Shown here: positions 35,392 through 49,200 of the stretch, piece by piece
How positions within the stretch are numbered: position 1 is the stretch's first letter
Layout: each line of letters starts with the position of its first letter
Source of the DNA: Owenia fusiformis
Lineage: Eukaryota > Annelida > Polychaeta > Sabellida > Oweniidae
DNA: 64,000 nucleotides
Reading direction: 5' to 3'
Assembly (NCBI GenBank): GCA_903813345.2
Contig: CAIIXF020000002.1
Location: 33,062,109-33,126,108 of the forward strand
Notes under the pieces: model-generated
Told to the model about the DNA's origin: nothing
Seen by the model: the letters and a program-made list of their open reading frames with translations, nothing else
Database searches by the model: none
Position numbers and translations under genes: made by a program

Positions 35392-36639
35392 AAGTAAAAT
35401 TTGAAATCGTGGAAATGGCGTCTATTTCAGTTTAACATCATCATTTCAAAACTATGGAAATACTACTGACATTTCTCGATCCAAACTTGTAGAATACGCA
35501 TAAAACAACAGCGAACATTGTGAGATCCATTTCAATGGCAAATGAGGCCTGTTTATAAAATTGATATCAAACGTGCCAATACCAAAGGTCATCTCTGGGA
35601 AATCTCAAATCTCCCCCCCCCCCTGGGTAGAATCACTTCAAAATTTGAGAGAACTTTTTGCCTATATAGCAAAACTTTTGCTTTACTTTGTGCATTCTAT
35701 CTATCAGGTATGAGTCTCAGGGGTATATAGGCAAAACCCTTTTGGTAGGAGCACTCTCTTTAGTTTGGAAACCCACCGCATATTATTTACTGTTCACACT
35801 GTAGCGGAATGGATAAATACAAGCTTCCATAAAACTCTGTGATACGTCAGATCTAAGTAGGCTGAATCATTTAGAAGGAATATTTGAACATTCTGAAAAA
35901 TCAATTTTTGGACTGACGAGGAGCACGACCTGAATGCACAAATAATAGGAAGTTCTCCATTTAACTATAGGATAAGTCAGGTTAGGCATCTTGAATCAGA
36001 AAAAACTGGCCTCCACCCTGAGATGTCACTATTCACTGGCATTACAACTGGCTATAAATTCATAATCAGCACTATCAATAGGTTTGTACTAATATCGCAA
36101 TCACCTCTTATGTGTTTTGAATTTTTTTATTATGGAATAAGACCAAATCTGGTGATTCAAAATCTGAAGTGGAAAAAATATTCAAAATTGCAGCATTTTA
36201 ATTTGTAATTAAGACATCCTTAGATCAGCCTATTCACTAACAGGCAGAGCGAGGAACAATTCTAAATTCTCCGATTTGGTTCATTATCTGACCGATAATA
36301 CTGTAATAAGCCAGTTTGAGGTGAGAAAAAATTACATTTTTCCCTGAAGTGTTATATTCATGTTTTAGGCATACCACAAGAATCGTGTAAACATAACAAG
36401 GCAAAAAATGATTTACCTATTTCTTCTTTTTTCAAACTTCTTAACGCACTTGGTGTAACCCATAGATCACAGCTTTCAGTCAGTGCGATCGCCAGTCAGG
36501 GAGGGTGTGATTGTGCCATAAACTAGCCAAAAAAGATGCTTCAAGTAAAAAGCATTTTAAAGCTCTTTACTTCTTCTGTCTCATGGTTCTATTTTATCGA
36601 TTATCGCACCCCCTGCACTGGCTACGCCTATGCTATCAG

Positions 36640-36790
36640 GGGCGGATCCAGGATTTTGTGTTAGGGGGGGGGGGGGGGGGGGGGGCGTGTGATAATAACT
36701 GTGAGCGAATTAAAAAAGAGTCAAATTTTGTAAAAAGCGATGAGGCAAAACATGAATTTTCTGACTTTTTAGGGGGTGCGCCTCCCGCTC
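36640..36790. repeat. GGGGCGGATCCAGG-type repeat with a run of about 22 G
   Basis: AGGGGCGGATCCAGGATTTT is followed by an uninterrupted G-run (about 36664-36686). Related GGATCTGG/CCAGATCC and GGGGCGGAGCTGG words occur at 11610-11680 and 37400, suggesting one dispersed repeat family. The G-run could form a quadruplex. Confidence 0.5.
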
Positions 36791-37165
36791 CCGTCTAGAT
36801 CTGGTGGTGGAGTGCATGCAACAACAATTTTGGGACAATGTTGTCAAAAGTTACCCCCCTCCACAAATTGTAGAAATTTTTGACCCCCCGCCCTGGTAAA
36901 AATCTGATAACGGCCTAAGGTGCATGTGGACCAAATCACTGATCAAAAGAATTTCGAAACAAAATACAATTGAAAATCAATTCATAAAAATTTATCAAAT
37001 TTTTAGCACAGGATTTCTGTATTTTTAGATCTATCGGATGAGTTTTCGTGATGAAAACAATATTGTTTCGTTTACACAGAGAATGATATGCTAGACTTTA
37101 TCAATCTTCTTAACCCATTTATGTTATACTTACTCTAGAATATGTTTTTATGATGGATTTCTTAC

Positions 37166-37183
37166 CTTTTCCACTTTCAGCAT
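37166..37183 (-). CDS. Possible short first coding exon of GLIS2 (six codons)
   Basis: On the minus strand ATG CTG AAA GTG GAA AAG is followed by a strong donor (AAG|GTAAGA). It lies just downstream of an NRF1-like palindrome at 37198-37209. Its phase 0 end would join in frame to an AG at about 32172, giving MLKVEK-PPVIMDGACS before the GLIS2 frame. The acceptor there has a poor pyrimidine tract and the ATG lacks a purine at -3, so it may be 5'UTR or chance. Confidence 0.3.
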
Positions 37184-37197
37184 GTAACTTTTGCTAT

Positions 37198-37209
37198 TGC
37201 GCATGCGCA
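37198..37209. promoter_or_regulatory. NRF1-like palindrome TGCGCATGCGCA, candidate GLIS2 promoter
   Basis: Perfect NRF1-type palindrome 15 bp upstream (minus sense) of the putative short exon at 37183-37166. It is the second such site in 1.9 kb. It is also about 3 kb from the TFAP4 start, so it could serve either gene. Confidence 0.4.
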
Positions 37210-37399
37210 GACCCCCTGCTTGCCAAATAAACCAATTCTCCAGCGCAGAGTCTCGGCTGGCTGAAGGCTTGTCTATGGAGGAATTGAGTATGAGTATTTG
37301 GAGAATGTTCTACGCGGGGGACATACCAGGGACTGATCATTTTCGCTACACACATTTGACAGGATCAGAACTCTGCTTATGAACTTGTAACTTGTAAAC

Positions 37400-39420
37400 C
37401 CAGGGGCGGAGCTGGGAGTGGGAACCAACAAGGGGGCCCAAATATCAGGTCAGAGAAAAAGAAATTTGGGCCCCTAAAATCCAAAAGTGGGCCCAACTAA
37501 GGCCTTATTTTTAATTTTAGGCCAAATTTTGAAGAAAATGGGCCTCAAAATTTCAAAATTAAGGCTTAGAAGGCCCAGTAAATGACCAAAACGGTCCACT
37601 TTTTGGGGCCCTGCGGCCTTTTTGGCCCGTTTAGAGGGTATATGGTGCTCCCATGAATATGAGGTTATAATTGTGTAAATGTTTACCAAACCAGTCCCCC
37701 CCCGGTTCTGGACCCGGTGTAAAAGGGTAGGAGGTCCTATCAAATTATGGTCCTACTCTCCATTGATTTATATGGTGACCTAAATACAACTCTTTCCCTT
37801 ATTATCATATCCACAATCAGGGCCAGTAAGGACCTTTAAGAAAGGGGACCATAATTTCTTTGACACCAGGTTACTCTAGTCATTCACTTGAAGTGCGCCA
37901 TCATGGTCGTAACCGGGGGTGGTAAGCCCCGGGTGTCTCGGTCCACTCCCTGAATCCAAAATGTCATTGATCAATTCAAACACGGTCTCGAAACATTGAA
38001 CATATAATATTTTCATTAGATTCATAAAAGATTTTATAGCTCAGAATTCAATTATCAAATACGTTTTTATTTTCCCTGGAATAGAAAACCTGGGAAAAAT
38101 TAAATACTATCCGGGAATACTATAGAGTCCCGGGTATAGAGTACACTCATTGATGAAGCAATAAGAGAAATGAAAGATGAGAGAATAAATGTTCATTATG
38201 GATAAGTCTTGGAAACTTGTTCGGTGCCGGGACAATATACATAGTCCTGGCACTGGATAACTGGAACAAAGTTCTATCATGTGTTATAAAGAAAACAAGT
38301 CTTGAAATAGAAACTTTGATCAGATTTTACAAGTGGCCAATACATTTTATTACCACGCGCAAGTTTTTGAAATTAAAAATATACAAACTACAATGCAATA
38401 AGAAATATGAATTTTAGTGTTCACCCCAGCCTCCATATTAAAAGACTGTCGCCAGAATCTTAAAATAGACGAGGGAAAATATAAAAATATATATTGGCGA
38501 TGCAATTTTGAGTGTAAATAAAAAAAGAAGTCAGGCCCACATTTGATGAATTCTGGGCACTTTTAAAGCGTTTAAATTAACAAATAAAACTCCTCAAAAA
38601 TTCCTCGTATATTTTTCAAAATCTTTTTTTGGTGTGCGTTGTAATCCCCTCCATAATTTTACCAATTAATGTATCAAGATGCTATGTTTCTTTGCACTTT
38701 AAATGTGTTTGAGGCAATACATGGAATTTGAATAAACTCTCTTCCAATTGTACTATTTTCTAGGGGGATGCAAATTAACTAATTCAAGATGCTTTTTCTG
38801 GACAAAAAAGTAAAATAAACAGAAAAATGCTTTCTCTAGGGGGAGGGAGAAGTAGTGGCCCACTTTCGGCTCTGGGAAATTTTAGCAATCTAAGATACTA
38901 TATGTTAGTGATCTTTAGACACTTTTAAACTGAGGCCCGGGTATACAGTAAAATAAAGTTTCTTGTGTTTTACATCTATCTTGTTTTGTTACATCTTGTT
39001 CACTCATTTGCATAAGTAAGTAGCTAAGATAGTAAAACAATAATTATTTACATATATATTAGGCATTACCAACATAAGTACACTTGGGGATTTTTAAACA
39101 TTTTATAACGTATGCCAAGGCATCAGATTTTAAAGGGTTAGACAATAAATAAATAAAACTTTTTTTTGGGGGGGGAAGGAGTGCCAGAGGGGGAAAGGTG
39201 ACCCCCTCCCTTCAAAATATTTTACCATTTCAAGATGCTATTTGATGTCTTGGCACTTTTAAAGTGAAGTGAAGTCAAACGAATGCAAAGGGTACTTTTA
39301 AAGTGTCTCAGACAATAAATAAAATAGCTTCAGAATATTTTGGGGATACAAGGGGTAGGCCTAGTCACTCCATCTATAGGTATTAGCCTGCTATTTGTTT
39401 AATATCCCGGGTGTTATTCT
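37400..39420. repeat. Mixed low-copy repeats in the divergent intergenic region
   Basis: 37430-37630 has repeated GGGCCC/GGCCT words, similar to a short patch at 30640-30725. 37735-37866 has inverted ends AAATTATGGTCC and GGACCATAATTT. 38560-39330 holds four to six degenerate units with CAAGATGCTAT, GCACTTTTAAAGTG and GACAATAAATAAA blocks. No gene is recognised. Confidence 0.45.
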
Positions 39421-40039
39421 AAATTAAAACTTCACTTTTTACAATACTTCACTATTTTTTCAATTAAGAGATTCGAGAAATTGATTTCATAAATTTATCC
39501 AGAAATCATATTCCATCCTCAAATTTGACAGTTTGCCATATTTTTAGGAGCGGCTGCATTCCATGCATTCTCCGATGTTAGGAGATTACTATGTACACTA
39601 ATCTGTTTATGACAAGAAAGGGGCAATTTCAAAAATCGTAAACAACAATACTTAGATAAGACGCTAGATTATATATTTGAATATTTGTTTCTGGAAGATA
39701 ATTAATCTGCTTTACAGTAGAGCAATGATATTGTAAAAATTTCCTAAAGTATGTTTCATTTTCTCCCAAGTTAAACTCATAGTAAAATCCACCAGCTGTT
39801 TGGATTGTTTATTTTCATGAGTTCCCGCGTCTTGCCAACACGACACCAGCTGACTGGATATATTACCACTTTAAAAGTGGGCGACGAGAAAATAGTTCCA
39901 TTGATAAAAAAAATTAAAACTGCTTTATTTCAAAATTTAACAAATGTTATACGTTCAAATGCTTGCTAGTATTTTCCATTACATTTATGTATGGTATCAT
40001 GTTATATTCTATCACAATTAATGCGTTAATCAATCGTTT

Positions 40040-40230
40040 GTCTTGTGATGATTAGTGTGTAGCGGAGCGATATATTTTCTACTACGGTAAAGGAGTCATT
40101 TCCCGCCAGAATCCTACGCATCGTATACATTGTAATACCTTCAGTTGTAAAACGTCAAAATTTGTCAACAAAAAGAGGATAGTAGAGGCCAAAATTTACA
40201 AGGTCTTTGCAAAACACCTAAAACTTCAAT
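40040..40230 (+). promoter_or_regulatory. Candidate TFAP4 promoter and 5'UTR with an E2F-like site
   Basis: The sequence before the TFAP4 start contains TTTCCCGCC (40099-40107), which matches the E2F consensus, about 125 bp before the ATG. No TATA box is obvious. The start site is not determined. Confidence 0.35.
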
Positions 40231-43200
40231 ATGAAGATGGCTATATACCAGCGAGGCCTTGAGAAAAGGCGTCTAAGTGGAGTATACGACAGCGAAAATA
40301 ACTCGTTCCAAACAGAAATCGGAAGGTGCGTATCTCAATATTTACATTTTTACTCACACATTTAGACATAAATTTCTCCATCAATAATGCATTATTTTAG
40401 TAATACCAACCACCAAAATGTGCAACATGATATAAGCTTCAGTATGCGTCAAATCATTTGAATGAAGTTGATAAATTTCATTGTTAAAAATATAAAAATT
40501 AGATGCTGTCTGGGGTGGTCATGTGACCTCGTGGTGCAGAATGCATATAAACAATGGCGGTTTGACAAAGAGGGCTTATGAAAACATCCGATATGTCGTG
40601 TATCCGTCTCAGGTTTGCAAGTTAAAAGACGGTATTTAAAGCAAACAGAACCTTTAAAAATAATAATGTTTTAAATTGTGGTGTACGTCTTTTTACATTG
40701 AATATCTATATGATGATGACAGATGTGTCTGAATCACACACAATCAGCTGTGAATCAATGGATTCAAATCACGCTATTGACATTGCAATGTATAAGTCAT
40801 GCCTACATATTTCACCTGATCCTCTACAACTAAGTTTTTAATGGAACATATTTGGATTCGGTCTACTCTGCTTTGCTTCGACATGGTTGGTTGCTTCGAC
40901 ATCGATACTGAGTGTTTAATTTTCTAACTTTGTCGCTCTTGTCACAACAGACAAATTATGAAGTTCATGCAATGCTCTTATTGATGATAAAATAGATGCA
41001 CCAAGATGAGATGGTTGGAAGAATCAATGATGCATAATACAAATTCACTTATTAGTTCTAAATATGGATAGGTTTATATGATGAGTTAAAACGAAACTAG
41101 GAAGCGAATTTCTCTTCTCTTTTTCAGATGTTACAGTCGCATTCATTAAATTATTGTTTACTTCCTGGTATAAAGTCTACGAAATGTAGAAATATTGTTC
41201 ATGACTAATGCATATAAATAAAACCAACACAATTGTATAGAGAAAGTTAACTATGTGGTTCAAATCATCCTAGGAATGCATCCTAAAAAATATCTGTGTG
41301 AAAAAATAGCCAGACTGACATGTGATATATCTAGCTCAGTCTAGTATTATAATGAGCCGTTTGGCTCTATGCCAAATCATTGGGAACTGAGCCAAGTCAC
41401 TAAGCCCGGACTATTTACATGTTATAAAACTAATAAGTCTGTAAAACCTCGCAAATTCATCTTTGTTATTTCATATTATTGATTCCATTGTTAAAATATA
41501 TATTGGAGGCTCTCCAAAATATGTTAACTACTCAAAAAGGTTTTAAATTGGTTCAATCTGGTTAAAAATTGAGAAGGCATATATATAAAATGTGTAGGAT
41601 GTTAATCTGGCAGTGAGCCAATCCAAAGTAGACCACCATAGAAAATCAATACATCCAAGTAGAACTTTAGTCACTACATCTGCTCTGGGAAATTCCCCAG
41701 ATATGTGGAGCAACTTACTCATTATTCATTATCTATATCTTGTAGAGTTATATATTCTTAAAGTCCTTTGTATGATTTTACATCATATAACATCCTTTAT
41801 CAATGTTGTCGTTAATGATTTGATAATTAGCCGTATGTAAATACAAACAATATTGTACCAAATTTTTCATTATGAGTACATGTATTACATAACACAATTG
41901 CATTTTTAATGACATATTAAGTAATTAAATTTTTCAAATAACTTCAGCTCCCCTCCCTCATCCCCTGGATCACAATCTGAGAATGCACCCCCAGAAACTG
42001 ATAAACGTCTTCGTCGGGAGATTGCTAACAGCAACGAACGTCGTAGAATGCAGAGCATCAACAGCGGTTTCCAGACTCTCAAGGGTGTGATACCCCATCA
42101 AGATGGCGAAAAATTGAGCAAGGTACGTCACATGAATCTCAATAACTTGATTTCCCTTGGTGTCATGCTTATGAGCATATTTTTCCAAGATTATTAACTG
42201 GATGACTGAATTATGTGATTTTGGTGCATCTTGGGAAATTCCCTCCTGTTTTCGACAATCAGCTGTTTCCTGTACTTGGAATGTCCAGGAAATCCCAAGC
42301 TTATATTTCATGTTGTTAAGATTATAACACACCTCCCGTATCATTCATACTTTAAACATCACATGTCAAATCATGATATCTTATCATTTTATTGAATAAT
42401 TTGTCAGTTCGGAAGCTTTATTTTAAATTGTGATAATCATATAATAAAAATTTAGTTTGTTAATTTTGACAAGAACTAAAAATAAATTGACCTGAAGTGA
42501 CTGTATTGTATTGTACCCTAAATGACCACAAACTATCCTTATAAGGAAAGGGTGGGTGGTCGCTATGTAACTTCATTATGGTACCTATCCCGAAGTGTGG
42601 CAATGTTTTGTAGCCACAATTTTATTTTGGGGACAGAGGTTATTTTTTCAAGTAATGCAAGTTAAAAACTTGTAAAAGTGAGATTTGAAGAAAATCCTTA
42701 ACATTAATGATGACCCCAAACTGACATACACATAGTTTTCTTCAACAATTTTTAAGTGCATAATAAGGTCAAAGTTCAGGAAACAGTCACCAAGTGCAGA
42801 TAAGGTCAATCTATCACAGTGCCACCTTTAAGAAATTATTTGAACCAACAACCTTTGGAAGATGATAATTCTCAGAACCAAAAGTTCCCTAAATAGAAAG
42901 TACTCAAGTTCATTGTGTGAGGAAAAAAGTTTGAACCCCATGTTCGTGACCGATTTATTTTGTTTACATTCTTATCTCATAACTAAACAATGGACTGATG
43001 GAGTAATATACATTGACAAGTGCCTCATTGTGTGACATTTAGTACGTGTGTATGTGTCATTCTATCCAGACACTTCACTGATAAAATGTCGAATTCTCTA
43101 TGCACTTTTCGCCAAAATTCTCTCTTAATATATATTTGAAAGATTTACAATCTTCTAACCCATTTCTTTTGTTGTTCTTTTTGTTGTGAAGTCTACACAT

Positions 43201-46200
43201 TTTTATTGTTTAGCATTTTTTAAAATGGCTTTCATGACATTTTACATGAGACAGGGTTTGACCTTCAGTTCAACTGCAAAATGGCTCCTATTGGTTTACG
43301 TTTACATAGCGTTAACATGCAGGAAGTCTGACCTCATTCTCATAATAATATGAATAGCGAATTAGTTTTTTACACAGGTCTATTTCAGCTATTTCTATGT
43401 CAGTCACCAAGTGCTGATATCAATATGTCGCACAATGTATGTAAATACAATTTAATAGAATAGAAAAGAGAAGACAGTACAGTACTTGCTATCAAGGAAT
43501 TTTACTTCAGTAATGTCATGGACAATTTTTGAATAAAAATCCTTTAGAAATATTTAAAATAAGTTATATGGATTTTTTATGCATTCAGATTGATAAAATC
43601 TGTGAAATAGACTAGAACATTCCCTTTGCATGAAGGAGTGTTGAAAGTATTTATAAATTGTGGGAATTTTGGTTTGTGGTTAGGCCACCCTTGATTTTTG
43701 GCAAAAAGTTGAAAACAACAAATGAAATGATGTATCGATGAAAATATTTTGATTCTTGGAGCATCTTTATGTTAGTGTCCTCAAAATATGGTTTTGATAT
43801 TCGTTATTGTAAATTATCATAATTTGGCATATATTTGATCAACAGGCGATCTATTGAAATAACAGATCGGGAAAGTAGATTACGTTGCCTGTACATTTAA
43901 TTAAAACAAAACTTACTTGAGGCCAGTTAAAAACAATTACTCAATTTTCCTGTTTTATTTTTAAACAGCAGCATAATTAATATTTATCCATTTATAGAAG
44001 ACTGGGTTAACCATATTTCATTTATTTAACAGTTTCTTACTCCACTTTAATTACATTTATAACGATGATATAAAATAGGTATATTTATATTCAGTAAGGA
44101 TCACCATTACATTCAGCTGAGGTCACCCTGTTCTTGCGAAGGGCATTGTACTTTAATGTAAAAATGATGGCGCCAATCATACAACTCGCGGTAAAATGTC
44201 AATATCTAATCAGACATTCCTATTTGCACTTTAAGACCATGAAGTAGATTGTGCACGAGGATCGGGATGGAAGACTCTGAGGTGATCAAAAGCCTTTGTT
44301 CCTTGTTTCCTTCACTATATTTTTGTAGTTTTACAAAAAATAAGTTGCGTTTTCTGAAACAAGTAGTGATAAATATTGTCTTCAAATTAGATGGATTAAC
44401 ATCTATTTATATATTCCATTGGGATTCAGATATCCTCATAAGAACCTGCTATGATACACGGTTTCAATTGCAAACATAGAGCAAAAGCTAAAAAAAGTCT
44501 TTAAGCCAGAAAATACCAGAAATTAACAGAAAATAATAATTCAAATTTCGATAAAAATGATAGAATTGGGATGAAAATACAGACTTTATGAACATGCACA
44601 TCAAAGATAGGGTAATGTTGGTATATAATCTCAGCTGTGGTTGTTCATTTGACATATAAGGAAATACATTCATGGTTACTACGGTTACTACAGACCTGCA
44701 CTACTTTCCTGGATCTATTTCCAGTGATTCGCCCTACTAGTCAAAATATCACTAGCTATAGCTTACAGCATCTGTTCAAATAAAACCTTGAACCCACAAA
44801 TAAAATATTTTCTCAAAATACTGAAAATGTTTTCAAGAAAAAAGGGACAAGAGGATGAGTTTTACAGAACTTGATTTATATGGAGATACAGTCAACTTTG
44901 CCTCTCACTAGTAGTTTTTAGGGAGATGATTGAATAGTATTTTTGCAGATCATAGTTAATTTTATAGATAAGCTGTCTGACCTCTTAGACTAAAAGGCAT
45001 CCTCCCATCTTAAGAATTTTTGCAAAGAATATAGAAATAAATCACCAAGACTGTGATTTGGAAAGGCAGAATTAATTTTCACAGAAAACTGTCCTAATTA
45101 GTTTTCTTATAATAAGGTGAAAAGAAATCAATATATTAATTACTAGAAGTGAAGGACTATGACCCGGCAATGTAATTAAACATGGTTGAACTAAGTACTG
45201 TTTTGTAATTAATCATTCAAATTGATGTTACTTTAGTTTTTTGTGCAAAACTATATTTTTTAATTTTGTTCAAAGTATGCATTTTGTTCAAAGTACGCAT
45301 CTTATACTCAAACAAATTCATTATGTTATCTTTGCAATGTTTTGATCACATGGTGCTTTTAAGATATGATGTCAACTACCTTTGCTCCATTCACTGTAAA
45401 CTATGAGATAATAACGAAGATCTATAGCACGTGGCGATAGGTCATGGTAGGAATGTCTATATTTACTAACAATCTCTGAACTCAACGGGCAAAGACCAAA
45501 CTGAAAGAGTAAAGAGTAAAGTTTTCATTTTTACAGGACATTTAGGAAGGTTATGTCTGAAGGTTACTGTAATTCCAATCCATGCTTTTTTGCCTTTAGT
45601 AATGACGATATATGTACATTTATTTTATTCATGCTTATTCCGCTCTTCAGTTTGAAGTTATGACCATTTGTGATATTTTTCCCTATTAAATCAGCTGTTT
45701 TTTTATAGATCATTAAATTGTGTGTTATTGGGTTTTATTCCTATGTTGTTTACATGCGGATGCCCCTGGATAAGGTCATTTTCCTCTAACTCTATTCTCT
45801 GTTCACGCACTCTTATTTCACGCCTTTTCTCTCTAAAATTTGATTGAATTGTTGCATTTTTTAGCATTTCTATACAATTTAGAGTGTTTACTACATGACT
45901 GTTAATTTTATTCCTTGCAGGTCCCATTCTTTTGCACTCTATTTTCAATTTTAAAACATGACTACAGTGACATATTTTTTATAGGCTTGTGCTAGTTCAT
46001 GCACTGGCTGGCTGTCATTCCATGTGTTAACGAGTAAAAACATTTACTTATTGAAAATTTATGTGTAAATTGACCCCCTGAATGTCATTGGTGAATGATC
46101 GAACTGCTTGTTCAAACTTCAAAAATCAGTGACTTTTTACCACTTTCTGTAAAAATTACATTTAAGTTTTAACGAAAAATTCATGCAAAATCCAAATATA

Positions 46201-49200
46201 TGTTAACTTTTATTTTATTACTGGATAGAATTCAGAGTACTATCTTGTTTTATGATGGGTTTTAAAAAATATGAAAAAAGATATCTTGTAATTGTTTTGA
46301 GTCAGTTTTGTAAAATGGAGGAGTTCCATTTACACAAATTTTTGCATTTTGGCTTTGAAATGGATGATGTTGTGACATTTGGTTAACCCTACAGAGCCTT
46401 CAATGCCCTTCTTTTAAAGTACAGTGAAACCTGTATATACAAACACCTCTCTATTCTAAGCACCTTACTTATCCAAACACCTGTCAATTTGAATAACTTT
46501 TCTCAGTTCTAAATTGTTATTTATCATAAATAACATTTTTTACCTACTAATCTGATCAATTTTACCTGCTCCCAAAGGTGTTCAGATGAGACAGGTTTTA
46601 TATTGCATGATGTTCGTCATTAGTGAAGATGGACCTAGATTTATTGTGAGTTGAATAAATCAGGCAAAAGTATTTTTGCATGATAAAAAAAGTCTTTTAA
46701 ACACATTTTGTATTTTTATCATTATTTTACAATTATTTATGGAATTAATACACATAGTATGAACCAACTCTTTGTACCATATTATAAATATTGTACTTGG
46801 CACAAACTCTATCTTAAGCTACGTAGATAAATATGATATTATAACACCCTTTTTTTTGAAATGAGAATTGATCAAATAATGAGAATATATAGTTCCACTA
46901 TTTTATGAATTTGATTTGACCAAAATTTATGCCCGGCATAAAATTTGTTCCAAAATTTATGCCGGGCATAAAATTTGTTCCAAAATTTATGCCGGGCATA
47001 AAATTTGTTCCAAAATTTATGCCGGGCATAAAATTTGCTCCAAAATTTATGCCGGGCATAAAATTTGTTCCAAAATTTATGCCGGGCATAAAATTTGTTC
47101 CAAAATTTATGCCGGGCATAAAATTTGTTCCAAAATTAATGCCCAGCATAAAAATTGTTACAAAGTTCATGCTAGGCATAAAAATTGTTACAGAATTTAT
47201 ACCCAGTTTAAATTTTGTTACAAATATCATGCCATGCATAAAATATTGCTTTTGAGATGGAATTTTTTTCAAATACTAGAATCATTATGCCAGCAGGAAA
47301 AAAACTTTGGGGAAAATTAATACTTTCACCAACATCAATTTTTAGTCTTTTTCGGCCATTATTTCAATGCTCTAATAAACTTTTAGTTTTCTGCAAACAA
47401 GCATTTTACCACTCATTTCAGCAGTTAATAACAAAGAATCATTTACTTGTATTGTATTTATTTTTAACAGTTAACTCTTTATTTTCCATGCATATAGGCT
47501 ACAACATATTTATTCTAAGGCTATTGCATTAAAGTATACTCCATAAATATTGTGTATATATTTTTGTCAAGTATTTTAAGTTGATTTTAACTTAATTTGC
47601 AGTCAGTCGTATTATTTAGAGCTTCAAATGTCATTTCAATCCAATGTTGACTTGAAGTATCCACAGATTTGCAGAACTTTTAACTACAACAGGTTACTCA
47701 GTTGTAATCCAAATGTAACCATATCATGAGGTGACCATCCATCATATACAGGATGTCAAATAAGTCTCATCCTACTGCTACAGCTAAAACCTTAAAAGAT
47801 GGTACCGAGTATGATATACCATTTGAAAGGTCACCTAAAGTATCTCAAGTAATTAAGATGAAATTTACCTATATTTTCATGATGAGAATTCCAGAAATCA
47901 GTTAAATTCACTGCGATATGCATCTTGAGCTCACTTGACTTTCTGATACATGATTTTTAGAATCCTGGTAAATACATCAAATTGCCATGTTTCTAGGTCT
48001 ATGGTCACCTTAATTGATATCAATTTTGTGACAATGATTGACAGGTACCAGATATAACACATATTAAAGTAACTTTGGATGATCTTTCCAATGATGCATT
48101 AATTTGGTACCATACATCTTGGTTTGGGCTTTAGAGGGGGTGGAACTCACAACACCCTGTATATGAGGAATTTTAGGGTTTGTCTTATTCATGTAAAATC
48201 CCTAACCTTGTAATTTTCACTATCACTAATTGATTGGATAAGACGCCTGGGAAGGTCAGCGAGCTATATCTACCGCTATTGCCTGATGAATTACCCCGAT
48301 ATAGCCCCCTTACCTCATTTTGATATTAGATTCTTTAATGACCATGAAAATATCATAATGTCATGCGTTTCATTTCAATCAAATTCTACTCGCACACACA
48401 TGTGTGATGTCATTGATACAACATAGCCATGAAAATAAAGGTATGTAATACACCAGCTATGTCACTATGACGTGAAATATGCCTTCGTGTGATTAAGATG
48501 TTATAGTTGTGTTATCATTCATAGTCAACTGTTTTCAGTTCTCTGCTTCGTCTGCTGTTAGTGCTTCCTTGCACAGGGCACAGTCGTTTCTTCATATCAG
48601 CACTGGTTTAATAAAAAGGCTCTGATTCCATTATTGCACGGTCATTTTGTCTCAGGTAGTTTGATAATCATTTCACTGTGAGCAGTCTGGACAGTGTGAG
48701 ATGTGAAGTCTAGACACTTCTCACTTCTAGATGCATTTTCGTGTCTTGGCCTGGTCTTCTAATCCTCACATGTATTTTTATCAGGAACTGAGTTTTGCAG
48801 GGGCAAGTCAATGTAGCCAAGCTGAATAACTCAAGATGGTCAGTGTTTGGTGTTCTAGAGCCACAGTCACAATAGGCCTAGCTGATGGTGAAGTTACAAT
48901 ATGTCATTTTGTTGATTGTTTCTTTTGACAATTTTTTGATTTGTATGTAGGTTTTGGATTCTAAATAGATCGGGAGTATCAGTATCAATCAGCGACCTTG
49001 GAAATCAGTCGATTCTAACACCAATGACAGGGAACATCTTCTGCAAACACTGAAAAATGAGAAAATTCATTATTGACATTATCAGTCAAAATCTAATACT
49101 GTAGATTGGGTTAATTTGGTGCCCTCTTTAATTTGGCAATTTAGCGAAATAAAAAAAATGTCCAATTCACATCTTTGCCAAATTTAGAAAGGATCTGCGG

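Noticed and set aside
36511-36798. 95-codon plus-strand frame with a poly-Gly tract
   Set aside because: The Gly tract is the G-run and the frame crosses a dispersed repeat.
41970-42344. 124-codon minus-strand frame
   Set aside because: It is antisense to the TFAP4 bHLH exon and its donor; the sense strand has the conserved domain and matching splice phases.
46921-47245. CRISPR-like array of palindromic repeats
   Set aside because: Units are contiguous without spacers, and the DNA is eukaryotic with spliced genes. It is a satellite.
46898-47320. Long open frames on both strands with MPGIKFVPKF-like repeats
   Set aside because: They are translations of the 30-bp satellite, which has no stop in several frames because 30 is a multiple of three. 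The same occurs at 61991-62357.
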